Of a DNA stretch of 64,000 bases, positions 1-12,500 are shown in pieces (the first letter of the stretch is position 1; each line of letters begins with the position of its first letter). Source of the stretch: Ottelia alismoides (Eukaryota; Streptophyta; Magnoliopsida; Alismatales; Hydrocharitaceae). The notes under the pieces are model-generated. The model was not told the DNA's origin. It searched no databases and was given only the letters and a program-made list of their open reading frames with translations. The stretch is from positions 1 to 64,000 of the forward strand of contig JAZKJV010010761.1 of NCBI GenBank assembly GCA_037367405.1. The letters run 5' to 3'. The translations under genes and the position numbers were made by a program.

Positions 1-286
1 TGATCCACAGCATGGGGTGGTTGTTGATCATATACATGATATTGTTGATGTTATTCCCCAAAAATATATTCAAAGATTTGAACCTTTTGTCCTTAGTTCA
101 CAAGTTGATCAGATTTGTTATGTGTCGAAGTGGGGGGGAAAGGGAAAAAGGGATGATCGCTTTACAGTATTAAAGAATATGTTATGCATTTATATCGATT
201 CTAATAACCAATCGAACGAAGATGAATCACCAACTCTACTTATTTCAGACTCTGAGCAACCACATATTGCAGGAATGTACCTGTAG
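1..286 (+). pseudogene. CACTA transposase tail, DUF4216-like fragment
   Basis: Open from the window edge to 286. The peptide contains EPFVLSSQVDQICYV followed by a basic stretch and an acidic tail. This resembles the DUF4216 block that follows the TNP2 transposase core in plant CACTA elements, where a 'PFxxxSQxxQVxYV' strand is typical. Only the last 90 or so codons are in the window; the catalytic part would lie to the left. Assignment rests on motif resemblance and on the CACTA terminus 3.2 kb downstream in the right orientation. Confidence 0.55.
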
Positions 287-602
287 TATCATTAATGAAG
301 TGACTAGATTAAAAATGAAGTTCATTATTTTTTATTTGCAATTTCTCTTTCTTAATTTTTCATGTAATGTCATATCCATATTTATAGGAAATGCCAATGA
401 TGCGGGGACAAGATTTTAGAGGAAGCAGGAGCGGATCACATCGTGATGATGATCGTATCTTAGATAGTCATACTCCATATATCGATGGCATGGTTCCTTA
501 TAGTAATAATTTTTAAAATAAATAGCCATGACTAATCATCTTACATGTGTGTTGTGAGCGCAATGAATAAGTCGCAAGGCGTGTCTCTTATATGGTTGAC
601 AC

Positions 603-829
603 CAAGGGTTTAAATATCGATTTTAGATATCATATCGATAACCGGTCGATATGATATTTCGTCGAAATTTCGACGATGTTTCGCCCATGTCGACCACCAT
701 TTGTGAAGAAATGACCGAAAACTACCCTCATATTGCCATTTCGCTCGAGATTTCGGTTCCTTGTCGAAACCGAAATTTCATCGAAATTTTGCTGAAATTC
801 GTCGAAATTTCGCAAAATCTGAAACCATG
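603..829. mobile_element. hAT-type MITE, 227 bp, TTTCG-rich
   Basis: Ends are imperfect inverted repeats (left CAAGGGTTTAAA, right CATGGTTTCAGA on the minus strand). Flanking 8-bp duplications are GTTGACAC at 595-602 and GTTAACAC at 830-837 (7 of 8 match). The interior is built of repeated TTTCGNCGAAATTTCG blocks and can fold back on itself. Size, termini and duplication length match the 228-bp element at 32841-33068. It is inserted within the decayed CACTA element, so it is younger than that insertion. Confidence 0.75.
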
Positions 830-861
830 GTTAACACTGGTATAGAGGTTCCTCCCCTCCT

Positions 862-2460
862 TTGGCAAGGACACCTCCCAGTGTTACACGTTCTCACCAA
901 CCCATTTCGCAGTCCCTTACCCATCATCATAGCCCCCTCCATTATCAGATTCCTCCCCAGCCTCCTCCACTTAATTCAAGCCCACCCATTATTCAGGGTC
1001 ATGTCCACTCCCATGACACTCCGCAGAGTCAAGAACCTCCCCCAACACAAGATCCGCACGGATACTTGTGCTTTCTACAAGACAGGTATTCACATTACAA
1101 ATACTTCTTTTTAATTACTTATACCTATGCTTATTTATTTCTAATACATAATTTTTGAAATTTAGGTACACACTTGAGAATCAACATTTCGTATCCCAAG
1201 AACTTAGTAAGGCCTTCCGAGCTATGCATGAGTGCTCGGATTATAGATGGAGTTGCATGACTCCAAAAGAACAAGAAAGAATCTTGAATGGTTGGTATAT
1301 AAGTTTCATTAACTAAATCTTATTTGTTAGTTATTTTCATGATGGTGATTAGTAATTAAACTTTGAAATGCATAATTGGATTGCGCTACTACGAGGACAT
1401 ATCAAAGAAATGTATCGTTTTGCCCTGACAAAGCAACTGATAGAGTAAGGACAATTATTATAGAATAAGAAAAGCTACAATCAATAAGTTGAATGGAGTG
1501 GAAGATTGGGAGAGAGTGGGAGCATGTACACCATCGTGGTGCACTCTAGTGAGGTGGAATCATTATTGTGATCTCTTCATTCAGGAAAGTTTTCAAAAGA
1601 GGTCTGAAGTGGGGAAGTTGAATAGAGGGAAACAGAGTATTAGATCCACTAGCGGATCTAAAAACCATGAAACAGTGAGGCATGAACTGGTATGTAGAAA
1701 TTACAAATTTTGATGTTAAAGTATCATTTTTAAATGACTACCATGTTGCAATATAGCTTGGAGTCGATAAACGTCCTACGACGTTTATCGACTGCCCCTT
1801 AGATATGATTTGATCAGATCTTGAATAATAAAAAACCCACTCTTTTTCTTTTTTCATAAGAGAGGTTCGACGAATGATGAGCCAATAATGGGATTTTTTT
1901 GATAAACAGGAAACTTAAGATTAAGATGCTCGGATCGCTACTCATACACATGGAGGGGATTGGGCCATGCCTGAATCGAAGGTGGTGTTTGTATGCTTGT
2001 TATCACTTATGTATACTTATAATCATTTATTAAACTAAAAAATTTAATTTGTATGACCGTTACATGGACATGTACAGAACCAAGTTTGGTGTTTCCATTT
2101 CTGACGAAGAAGTAGGCTTCAATGCTAGTTTATGACAAGAAGTCATCAATGAGCGTGAAGTGGAGCCTAATAAAAAGACAGGCTTTGGGTGGTTTGCCAC
2201 CTAAGTTCACATCTTCTAGTAGTTCCAATGGAGCCTCTGCTTTTTGTGGGACACCCTCAACATGCAACATGCCGACATCTCAATCCAATGTATCCAAGTC
2301 TAAGTTTGTACATCTCACACAGACAGTTGGCGTGTCAGTGAATAAGGTGGATGACATTCATTCTACTTTAGATTCTTTCAATGAGGCTATTAAGTTTTTT
2401 GGCCATGTGAGGTATATATCTAACATTCTCATCATCATGTAATTTTAGATTGTAGCTTAA
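862..2460 (+). pseudogene. CACTA second gene, Transposase_24-like, broken
   Basis: Pieces of one protein appear in order on the plus strand. A proline-rich N-terminal segment (862-1085) joins by a plausible GT-AG intron (about 1086-1165) to a segment containing RYTLENQHFVSQELSKAFRA. Further pieces lie at about 1390-1440 (YYEDISKKCI), 1489-1713 (WERVGACTPSW, then NRGKQS and a Gly-Ser-Lys motif) and 2050-2440 (MYRTKFGVSISDEE, then a Ser-rich and coiled C-terminal part). The W-x-x-x and N-R-x-K-x arrangement is like plant Ptta/En/Spm Transposase_24 proteins. Stops near 1430 and frame changes at about 2125 break it. A Lys/Glu/Asp-rich stretch (2526-2762) follows and may be its tail. Confidence 0.55.
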
Positions 2461-2762
2461 TAATGAATTGTTTTCTTAGCATTTAAATACCCCTTTCATG
2501 GTTGTAGGAAAAATGCAACCATGACATGCTTATGAAGAAAGAGAAGAGGATGATGAAGAAGAGGATGACGCCAATGAGGAAGGCGATGATGACAACGAGG
2601 AGACTAAGGATGATGTCACTGCATACAAGGTCTCGCAAAGGAAGGGGGTTGTCATTTCATAGTGTAGGGAGAATAAGAAGAAGGGAAAGGAAAATCCCAG
2701 GGAAAAGGGCAAGGCCAAAAAAGACAGTGTATTTACTAAATAGAGGACAAAGGAAACCTTAA

Positions 2763-3099
2763 TCTTAATTTTGTTGTATTCTAAAACTTTGTAGTTTCAA
2801 AAACTTAAATTAGGCTTGCTAGAACTATATTTTATTGAACTTGTAACTTCTTTTAAAACATGTTAACTCTTATCTTCCTGATTTTGCAATATTATAGCCA
2901 TTATAGCTTCACATGAACTATTACAAATTAGAAATTTGGATGCATATTCTATGCAAATTGTGGAATAGTGTGGAATGTTTCCTTGGACTGTATAAGCAAT
3001 CACAATCAATAGTATTATACACCTTTTCAATGTTTACATGTTGTGAATCCCAAAGAGAAGCTGCTGAGCTTACAGGTTACATGTTACATATTCGGATTA
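2763..3099. other. CACTA 3' non-coding stretch
   Basis: AT-rich sequence between the last transposase fragment and the subterminal repeats. I see no gene in it. Confidence 0.5.
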
Positions 3100-3502
3100 T
3101 TTTTTCCATGTTTATCAGCTTTTGCGACTACTTTGGCACTACCTTGATACCACTGTGGTAGTAATATAGTGGCAACTTGGTACCAATGTAGTGCTTACAT
3201 GGTGCGAAACATCTATTGCAGTCGCATGTACACACCATATGATTGATGTGCCTTCATGTGTTTGTAGTCCTTTTGTGGTTGCAACGTAATGACACTGTAA
3301 TAGCAAGTCTACCACTAATTTACGACTCTACCCCGACTAAGGTGATTAGTATTGCGACTACAACTCCAACCATGTTATGGTCACAGTGTGTTTGTGACCC
3401 TTTATGCGTGACTACATAATTTACTACCACATGTGGTAGCAACTATTCTGCCACCACTCTACTATTACAACAATAGTGGCAAAATATGTTTTTCTTGTAG
3501 TG
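3100..3502. repeat. CACTA subterminal repeats and right terminal inverted repeat
   Basis: Short motifs of the type TGGTAG, GTGGCAAC and TGCGACTA recur on both strands from about 3130 to 3480. They resemble the transposase-binding subterminal arrays of En/Spm elements. The block ends in TTTTTCTTGTAGTG at 3489-3502, the reverse complement of the CACTA terminus. Confidence 0.7.
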
Positions 3503-5481
3503 CACATATCATGCAGAATACCACACATTAGAATATGTGGAATATTGATAACTTGGTAAGTCTACCAAGGTCGAGTAGAAGGACACGATCCTCTTAGTCG
3601 ATTTATAGGAGATTATTGATTAGATAATAGTGACTAAACTCATTCATCTAGGTCTACATATGCGGACAAAAAACCATTAGAAAAATACACAAACAAGAAG
3701 ATGCATAAAATAAATGGTGCAAGTGATGCTGCAAGATATGGATGCACACAAAATTGGGAATACATTTTATTTTATTTTCATTTTATGCAGAATAAATGAG
3801 GTTTACAATACAAGAAAATATAACGCATAGGATAGATGAGCTACACGTAATTATTATTTGGTTTTCAACATTTTTGAAATGATGCAATAATGAAATAAGG
3901 TGTTATGCCATGAAATGATGATGAAAGCACATATATACAATATATGGACAATCATGCAAAAAGATGCCCTAAAATGATTCAATTAATAAAGAGAATCAAT
4001 TCCAATATACATTAAAGCATAAAGATGTATCAAAATTCAATAATAGCCTTAATATGACGAGCAAATTGACACGATGCGCATATAGAATATAACATCTTAA
4101 AGTATGTTTAAATCAGATAATAAAATATTGCATCATGAAGAGCATAAAATTATCAAAACGATGAAATTGGAATTTTGGAGCCAGTATGCTCAAGTTATGA
4201 AATAAAGAGTGCAAGGGCATACATGTAGAGAAAATACGAAAAAAAAGATAATATATGCAAAAAGGTCCAAATAGGGGCATATTTGTAATATTCAGAAGTT
4301 GGTGGGGCCCCTATGCAATTTGCCCAGATGCGACACATGAGATACGCACACCTAGGCAGGGACATGTTTGCAGTTCTTGAAAGCTGCGAAGGGCATACTG
4401 CAATTTGCCCAACATGCGTGCGTGTTGCACGTGTGTGGGCTAGGCTCGGAGCGGGGGCGAGGGTCGGATGGCGGTTAGGGTGTCGTTGTAGATGTCTCGG
4501 TCCACGTGGCGATCCGAGGTGCTTCAGACAGAGTCTCGGTTCCACCTAGCTGCAGAGCCTCAGTGAGGCAACGTGGCATCTCATTGACCATTGGATGGCC
4601 CCAAAGGAGGCGTCATCCGATGGTAGTCATACGTTCTGGGTTGCCCTATCCGTCGATGAATGGGCGGTGCAATTAGAGCTCCGACAAGGATGCCAAAGCT
4701 CTATCGTGCCTTTTCTTGCGTGCATACTCTCTGGGCAACCATCTGAGCACCTGGCAATGAAGTTTGGAGCTCGGGGAAGACGCGTGACATGTTGGGGTCA
4801 TCCATCGATGGAACCATGCTAGAGGTGGAGCTCTAGAACAGAGCTCTACTCGAAGTCAGGCTAGTGAAGAGAAGATCCTGCAGAAAGGGTTAGAAGATAT
4901 AGACGAAGCGTATGGCATGGGATGACGGGCATTTATCAACGAAGAGGGTGGCACCCACAACGAGTCCTCCTCTTCCTCGATAGAGGAGAAAGTCTGGAGT
5001 CGACGAGGTTGTGGAGGAAGAAGGGAGATGATTGGATGGTGACACGGAGATCGTAAGGGAGTGGCGAAGCTCGGAAGAGGGAGTATTGCGGATAAAACAA
5101 TGTGTGTGTGGGATTAATTCAAAGAAATCAAATAAAATGAGAGAGAGTTATCTAATGGAGGAGGTCACCAGATGGAGGGGGACTTGGGCTGAGCGGCGGT
5201 GGCCGCTCATGTCTTCGCCGAACTCCGGCAAGCCACCTAGAGCATCTCGACGGCTGTGTTAGGGCCATGACATGGCCAAGTTGACCTTGGGTCAACACCT
5301 GGGCAGAGCTGCCATCATGGCCCCTCAATCCGACCTCTGCCTGTCACAGGGAGGCAGAGAAGGGTTAGGCTTAGGCCCTTTAATGGTGGACAATCAGGAA
5401 GCGAGGCGGAGGGGGAGGATTTATATAGTGTAGCTTCGACCGTTATACCATGGTAGAGGTTGACTTTGTAACGGTCGGGAG
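3503..5481. other. Unclassified, probably repeat-derived; left half of a split unit
   Basis: 3503-4290 is AT-rich with no recognisable gene. From about 4300 the sequence turns GC-rich, with an inverted repeat TTGACC-TTG-GGTCAA near 5280 and a TATA-like ATTTATATAG near 5418. The short reading frames show no known motif. The sequence was continuous with 16076 onward before the Copia insertion at 5482. It may be LTR or leader sequence of an older retroelement; I cannot assign it. Confidence 0.4.
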
Positions 5482-5584
5482 TGAAGGATATGGTTTGATC
5501 CTCAAGCGCATCACAGAAGCGTGTGCGTCGTATCGAATACGACAAGGAGCGACTAGTCGGATTAGTTGCTCGATGCAGCGGAAT

Positions 5585-6016
5585 TTAAAAAATTTTATAC
5601 GACGAAACCACATGATCCAAGAACACTTCTCGAATCGTTTCGTCTAAACCACAAACAAGTAATAGGATTACCTCTTGAAGCGTGGTTGCGATCGAGTCTC
5701 TAAACGAAGAGACCTCCTGTCTCAAGTCCGATCCGACGGAGGAGACGCTTGCGAGTGCGGGGATGAACCGCGTGCTTCTCGCAATCCATGTTGATGATCC
5801 AAGCGGAGGATCTCCTGATCTCGACACACGAGATACATCGTCTTCTTCACGAGCGAGGTGCACCGAAGGAGATGGAGATCCACGAGCAGACGATCGGGCA
5901 ACATAACGACGATGTTGCGGCGACGGAGAACCTCTCCATGGTATCCATGGTGGACGGCCATGAGAGGGATAGAGAGGGCTGACGTCTAGAGAGAAAGAGA
6001 GAGAGATGCTTCTCAA
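5585..6016 (-). CDS. LTR leader ORF, 143 codons, unknown
   Basis: A 143-codon minus-strand frame beginning about 40 bases downstream of the LTR TATA box, so it would be the first AUG frame of a transcript. The product is Ser/Pro/Arg-rich in its first half (motifs SFSLD, GSPSP, ARSSARGSPSP) and ends VVSSYKIF. I recognise no domain. The same frame, equally long, is kept in the right LTR at 13532-13963. It could be chance in a GC-rich leader, a short upstream ORF with regulatory effect, or a real small protein. The coding call is weak. Confidence 0.2.
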   Translation of the reverse strand: MRSISLSFSLDVSPLYPSHGRPPWIPWRGSPSPQHRRYVARSSARGSPSPSVHLAREEDDVSRVSRSGDPPLGSSTWIARSTRFIPALASVSSVGSDLRQEVSSFRDSIATTLQEVILLLVCGLDETIREVFLDHVVSSYKIF

Positions 6017-6055
6017 GCATTTTGTGTGTAAAGAGAGAGCATGGGTATGCCTCTC

Positions 6056-6063
6056 TATTTATA
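6056..6063 (-). promoter_or_regulatory. LTR TATA box
   Basis: Minus strand reads CCCTATAAATAGAG around these bases, a consensus plant TATA box. Transcription would start roughly 30 bases downstream on the minus strand (near 6025), dividing the LTR into a U3 of about 2.1 kb and an R/U5 of about 0.55 kb. The same box stands at 14003-14010 in the right LTR, where it would drive the element. Confidence 0.75.
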
Positions 6064-6465
6064 GGGTTTTGGGATCCATGGATCTCAATCCATGGGCCAA
6101 CACAAATCCAATGGCTCTCAATGATTGTGTTTCTTTTAATGGCTAAGATTTGTGTTGGTAAAACCAACAACAATTAATTTAATTTAAATTAAATATATGT
6201 TGATAAATCAACACAATTTAATCACAAAATTAAATCATCAATACATGGAGATAATGAAAGGAGAGAAAGCCTCCTTCCATGTGGAGAGGGGGGACGGCCT
6301 CCCTTTCCTAATGGGAGTGGTGGTCGTCCACCCTCCTCCATTAGGAAGGTGGCTATTTCATCTTTTATGTAATCTCCATTATTTGCAACAACTTATGTTG
6401 AAAATTATTCTACAAAAATAATTCACAATTATTTTGTAGACATTGCAATCTTGCCATTGAAAATT

Positions 6466-7081
6466 TTGTGAATCATATTCACAACCCAAAACAAAATGTA
6501 AATTACATTTTCAATTTAATGTCCAATGTGAATCCAATTCACATTTACATTTAATTAACAAATGTAAATTACAAGTAGCTCTCTCTCTTATATATTATAA
6601 ATCACATTTATAATATATATGACTAATATGGATATTACTATCCACATTATTCATATCCATGATAATTAAATCACATTTAATCATCTTGGATCTCTATTCT
6701 CTTGTTCTCAAATAACATGAATCATATTCACATTATTTACATCTTTGATAATCAAATCATATTTAATTATATAAGACAACTCTCTTTATAATATGAATCG
6801 AATTCATATTAATCATGATAATTAAATCACATTTAATTATCCATTTCCTCAATGCTCGGATACATAAATCAACAATAGAATTATCCATGAACTCCTTCAA
6901 GGATAATGCGCTTTCTCCGCAGATACTTGGAGATAAGGACAGGGCGATTGTATTGTTCCACGTATAGTGACATGGATATTGAGATCATATCTCAAATCCA
7001 GATCGCGGGCCTCCCATAGATGCTTGATTAAATCAAGACCGTAAATCTAATTTTCTCATTGCATCTGAATCATATTCAGAT
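6466..7081. repeat. Array of short palindromes with AAT-NNN-ATT centres
   Basis: Inverted repeats with three-base loops follow one another: 6466-6484 (8-bp arms, loop CAT), 6525-6545 (9-bp, CCA), 6589-6619 (14-bp, CAC), 6661-6685 (11-bp, one mismatch, CAC), 6789-6811 (10-bp, CGA), 6817-6841 (11-bp, CAC) and 7063-7081 (8-bp, CAT). Each arm ends in AAT and each partner starts ATT. The array is repeated in the right LTR (about 14414-15030) and similar units occur at 12309-12417. Confidence 0.8.
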
Positions 7082-8119
7082 CAATGTTCAATAATTGGAC
7101 TAAGATAAGATTACTTCTCTACTGAGAGGAGTCACTAAAATCCAGACCCATTTCATCACTCCCTAGGAATGGAAGCGTCATGGTTATACAATCGTTTATG
7201 ATCACATCACCCTCAGGTATTCCTAATACCTGTACATCCTGCATACTGGAAGACTTAGATTAAATCCTAAGTATTGGATCAACTTTATACTGTCTATTTC
7301 ATGGTTTTATCAGTAAGTTTCTCATTCGATCATTGGGAGTCGGTATTGATCATATACTTTCCAAAAGCATATATCATACCTAGGTCTTGATCGTATACTT
7401 TCCAAAAGTATATATCAAACCAACAAATTCAGTCAAGCTTCCAAAGCGAGACGACCATGCGCACGGAATTTGATTCTTCCCAATATCTCATGAGTGAGCT
7501 CATGTCTTCCGGTTCAGTAGTGAACATGTATGATCCCTTTGAGAGATCGTATTACTCATATGCCCTTATATGCACACCAACGCGCCGGTGTATAGACCTT
7601 GATTAGGTCATTAACCTATTGGTCTGCCAAATGTACATACTCAGAAATATAGTAACACATCTGTCTCCGGTCAGAGGATGTGTGCCTATACCATGACATC
7701 ATATGATATAGGACTTTGGTTATCTCGATCTCGTTAAGTCAACTCTTTGACCTAACTAATCTGACACCTCTGAATCTCTATTCCTATGCAGAGGACCTGC
7801 ATCAAGAAGTCGGTCAGATATTAGCCTAACTGAGAAAGGATTGCCATCTCCTACTCAGGCTGGAGATCATCTCTTAATAATCATTTGACGGTGCTTGTGA
7901 GTCCTCAATCTAACTCATTAGATATTCATCTAAGCACTAGCCTCTATGATTCAATAATTGAATCAACAGTTGTATGATCATTAAGATGGCCATGGTACAT
8001 AACCCTAATTGCACTAAGGGACCTATTATGCAAATTATGTACTCTTTATTTCAGATTAAGAAGTGAATTGCAATAACATTTATTGCATAATGGCTCGCTG
8101 TGGGCTCGCATGTCCAACA

Positions 8120-8134
8120 ATCTCCCACTAGCCC
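8120..8134 (-). other. Copia polypurine tract
   Basis: Minus strand GGGCTAGTGGGAGAT directly abuts the LTR start TGTTGG, the usual place and composition for plus-strand priming in Copia elements. Confidence 0.7.
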
Positions 8135-8299
8135 AAAGAGCCATTAATGGGCTAATCATTTAAACCCACACTCATGTGACAATCATAGGCTATTTAGAAA
8201 ATAGCTAGGTAAGCTGATCAGTCACTCTGTTCCCAAGAGACTACGCCAAGTCCTTTTACGGCACTTGCATATCTCCTAGTAACAGTGCTCGCATCTAAT

Positions 8300-9570
8300 G
8301 CGAATGTTGCATCTCATGCAACCGATACTCAATTTTGTTTGTTATAGTGTCCTTGACACTACATCTTATTAATTATCATAACCAGTATTCCCATAATCCT
8401 TATTAGAATACCTTCATTCCTGGAGATCTCTATCTCCTAAGGTATCTACAGTTAAGACCCTTATAGATCACTATCTACAAGGTCTTAAACCTTTGAAGAT
8501 AAGACTTTGAGATCACTATCTCTAAGTTTCATCATCTTTGAAGATATTGTTATTACTGCAACCAAGTGTTTTATTTCCATAGTAGGATTAGTAACAGTTT
8601 ACTATTCCCACTGCATGGCAGACATATGGCTTTTGTACACATCTAGCATGGACTTCGGTTTCGCGTAACTAATGCACAAGTGCAAGCAGTTCTGGTTTTT
8701 ACTTCCTCAACTCTTTAAGGTGCTATCCCTTTAGACAGGTTACTACCACATCTTAAGGGAAGGAAGCCTCTCTTGGAATTTTCCAGAAAATGGAATAAGT
8801 CCAAGGTGTATTACTAATGTGACGGTCCCAATATCCTATTCTCTTTGCTTCTGAGCTACTTCAGAACTAAGATATAAGAGGTATCCTCGAGATCGTATCT
8901 CAAGGTATGGAACAACCAAATTATCAAACACTTATTATTTATTCATATATCATTCTAAATAATTAGAATAATATCTACATTAAGCACGATGAACACAATG
9001 GCACTCCCACTAAGCTTCACATGGTTCATCAAGATTTTATCTGAAATCACAACATTTATAATTTTCATTAAATCTTATGTTCCAACTACAAGAAACTTAT
9101 TGGAGTCCAAAGATGGAGTTCTTCAGCTAGAACACCTTGCTTTCCTCAACCATGAAGCCCTAGGGCTACTTCATATGAATATCCTCAGAGAGGTATTCAT
9201 AGAGGAATGCAATCTTGACTCACACCATGAAGATGTCATAGACAAGTTGTGTAGCTATAGTTAGCAATATTCTGATGGGTTAAAGCAAGGTCACTGGAGA
9301 GCAAGTCTTATCGCAAGCGATGCCTTCTCTTCGGTGTGTAGCTCATGGCTACGAACCGTGCTTTGAAGGTCTATACCTTCTCATCAGGTTCCCTCTTTCT
9401 CTTGAAGATCCATTTACACCTTAATGGGTCTCACCCATATAGGTGGATCCTCGAGGGTCCATATACAACACTTGTATATGAAGTCTACATTAGACTTTTA
9501 TTGCTAACATCCATCTTCCCATGTCATGATCCTCAGGAGCTTCATCACATGAAGTCCGATCATTTTCAGA
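8300..9570 (-). pseudogene. Copia pol: reverse transcriptase and start of RNase H, heavily decayed
   Basis: Reading the minus strand from about 9560 downward gives the Copia reverse transcriptase in order. It starts with WTLEDPPIWVRPI, then CKWIFKRKR (near 9400), a segment equivalent to DKTCSPVTLL-PIRILL (near 9300), then FMV-VKIAFLYE, GFMVEESKVF and LKNSIFGLQ (9110-9200), then SGSAIVFIVLNVDIIL (near 8970). In the last motif the catalytic YVDD has become NVDI. The NSKRGFLP and LSKG block and a degraded RNase H lead-in follow to about 8550. I count at least seven stops in about 110 codons, plus frameshifts. No active protein can come from this copy. Confidence 0.85.
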
Positions 9571-12500
9571 TTTAACTGACACATGGAATCCATCCTCAAA
9601 CTTATTTGAAGAGGTATTAATGTTTCATCTTTAATTATCTATTTTAGTTTCTGATTTCAGGAGCCTCATTATCTTTTCAAGATTAAATGAGTTCCTTTAC
9701 TCCATTTTCATCTTGATTCTCAAGAGAGTCATCCTATAAGAATCATATTCTCAAAGATGAGATCTTTTAAGAATCTCAAGGTCATAAAGTAGGTATCTAA
9801 TACCATCCTTTATTTTCCTAATGAAGTAGCACTCTCTGGTGATAGATTCCAGCTTACCAGCTTGGGACCTTATTAAGTGTATAATGTAGTCTCTACCACA
9901 TATACCTGGAAACTAAGAGATAATTATGCTAAGATTAATCATTGATCAAATCATGTCACACATGATCAATTGCATCTCCCTACAACTCTATTGAGTTAAG
10001 GCTCATTAGGGAGGGGTGAGATAGAAATGATATTCACATCTCCATAAGGTATTCCTTGAATTCATCTAATAGGTACAAGCTACCTTGATTAGATCAAATT
10101 CATTTCATCTTCCTTCAAACTTTGGTTCTAAACCAAAATTGTGAAATCTTTGAATATTTCAAAGTTTTTAAGTGAAGAGAAGAAATTTCATAACATTAAT
10201 AGATATCACATATCCATAATGTTTATTCTGATATAGATAATTCACATACATCAATATGTATGAGATCTTGAATACCTTAACGTCTTACACCATTCCAAAA
10301 GAAGGGTGTATTGGACATTTTACTTTGAATACAATATTCATAAGTATGCAAGTTTTGAAATTTTAGACATTCTAAAGTTTCATCTCTTACTTGTCCATTG
10401 ATCTCATCAACAGACATATGTCCAAAACATTATGTCAGATCATTGTCAAATGATCTTTATCCTCCTATTGATCTTTAAAGATTTAATTTTCAGTATTAGA
10501 AATCTTAATGAACCATTCATTAATTTTCTAATTTAGTGGAGTCTACTAGATGTAAGATTACTATCTGAAATATCTCCATCATAACTCTTTATGATAGGTC
10601 TATTCCAGATTTCATGGTTATTCCCAACATTTAGAAATAAACAATGAGTGTATTCGAATATCTAGGTCATAGAGACATTCTCTAAGACTAAGGGCTCCCA
10701 CTAAAAATATGAAGTTTATTCATCCGGTGGAAATTATTGCAACAGTTGCATCAATTCCAACATGGATGACCATTAAACCTTAAGATCAAATTTCTAATAT
10801 TCTAATACAGATGCAACCAGTTGCAAGTGTCATTAGAAGATTGAGATACAATTATTAGACTTTATCTTATCAAATAAGTAAGTCAATTTCAATGATTATA
10901 TGTAGTTTTTTCTGATGTACTATCCGATTCCTTTTCTAAGGATTCTAGATAGATTTGATAGTCATACTATCAACACATCAACATATTGCAATGTTGGCAT
11001 TCATCCAACTCTTTGGATGTCATATGGAAGTCACAGAAGTACAATCAACTCTTTGATTATACTTCTTGCTTGGGTCCAACCCATGCTTCCACTGTGCTCC
11101 CTTTATCTATGAACAACCATTGCTTAAGACTAAGGGCCTCTTATGTTAAATTCAGAAGGAATTTAATGTAAGAGCATTTCGACATTTATACATGCTTCAC
11201 CTAATTCATACAATATGAATATTATGAAGCTTTATGAATGACTAGAGTATAGACAGTAGAATGATGACACTCATCATCTACATCCATCTAAACTCTTAAA
11301 ACATAGGTTCAGGTAGGTACTCAAACAATTTGAATACATCATCTCTTATAGAGCCACCATTCTGCATGATGCAGAGAACCACATCATTTATGATTAAATG
11401 TCGAGAGCACATATGTATGCCAGAACATCTTCTTCGAATTTTATAAGGATTATTTGATAATTACGATAATTATTGACATGCCACTTTAAAAGTACATTCG
11501 ATAAGATCAAGACTTATAGAGACATACAAACCCTAGGGTTTTAGTCCTATTGTCTTATTAATCATCATTCCTCATTATTATGAGGAAACTTGCACATTGC
11601 AACCACATACATTTTGTGTCCAACTGCAAGTACAATATCTGGATCATGAGTCCAATCCATGATATTTTACTGGTTATTATCGAGTATAACATTGAGTGGG
11701 TTTAATGAAGGATTATCTGAAATAAGTAATTTGCATAAGGGTATATATTTATATATATACATGTTTTATTTTGAATTAGGAATTTTATATCAAAGTTGTC
11801 TTGCCATGTCAACAATGAAAGTTAATCACTTTCAATGTAAGAGATATACTTACCATTATATCTCAAGCAAGATCTGGGATCTCCTTCCTTATCTTTGTTG
11901 CATCCCAATAATATGAGAACCTACAACTCGGATAAAAAGAAGCGGGAACACATTCCGCCTTGCAAGTCCAACTTGCATCTCCCAATTCGGTCCTTAATAC
12001 CCGGGCCCACCACCCCTAAGGTGATGTTGACCCGTCACTAATTGAACCAACCGTCAACAGGAATACAACTCGCTATGCGCAATCCAATATCGCCCCAATA
12101 ATATGATGACCCGATATTGGAGTCACTATGCATACGTCCTTACTCTTTGGAGAAGCGACGAGCCCGATCCAAATGGATCATATGTAGGAGCTGTCACTTC
12201 GGACAGGCGTCTCCCACATATAATATCTGGCGACGAAACCCTTCGCCTTGACGGGAGACCATGGATGTCACTTATGTGATCCTCCATATCTTATTCAAAT
12301 TAAATTAATTTCTATGAATCACATTCATATAATTAATTCTTCCAAGGGAATTATCAACTCTAATCATATTAGAGTATTTTTATTGGACATAATTAACTTA
12401 ATCATATTAAATTAATTATCAATCCAATTCAATCAATCAAACTTGATTGTCTTACTTGAATATATATGGTATTATTCACAAAGTACGTATTAATTCATAT

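Larger units (their letters stand above)
1..3502 (+). mobile_element. CACTA (En/Spm-type) transposon, right-hand part, decayed
   Basis: The right terminus is seen directly: read on the minus strand from 3502 it begins CACTACAAGAAAAACATATT, the classic plant CACTA end. Upstream lie a subterminal zone of short GTGGTAG/GTGGCAAC-like repeats (about 3100-3490) and fragments of the two usual CACTA genes (a DUF4216 tail at the left edge and a Transposase_24-like gene after it). The left terminus lies outside the window, so the 3-bp target duplication cannot be checked. A 227-bp hAT MITE is nested at 603-829. Stops and frameshifts suggest the copy is dead. Confidence 0.85.
5482..8119 (-). repeat. Copia 3' LTR (left copy)
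   Basis: 2638 bp, TG...CA. In the stretch 5611-6022, compared by eye with the other LTR, I count about 14 mismatches in 410 bases, so the copies are roughly 3% apart there. It contains the TATA box, the leader reading frame and the palindrome array listed separately. Confidence 0.95.

Noticed and set aside
2530..2718. Poly-Ser minus-strand frame
   Set aside because: Reverse of a Lys/Glu/Asp-rich GAAGAG repeat in the CACTA remnant.
8989..9264. 91-codon plus-strand frame in the Copia interior
   Set aside because: Antisense of the decayed reverse transcriptase, which is clearly readable on the minus strand.
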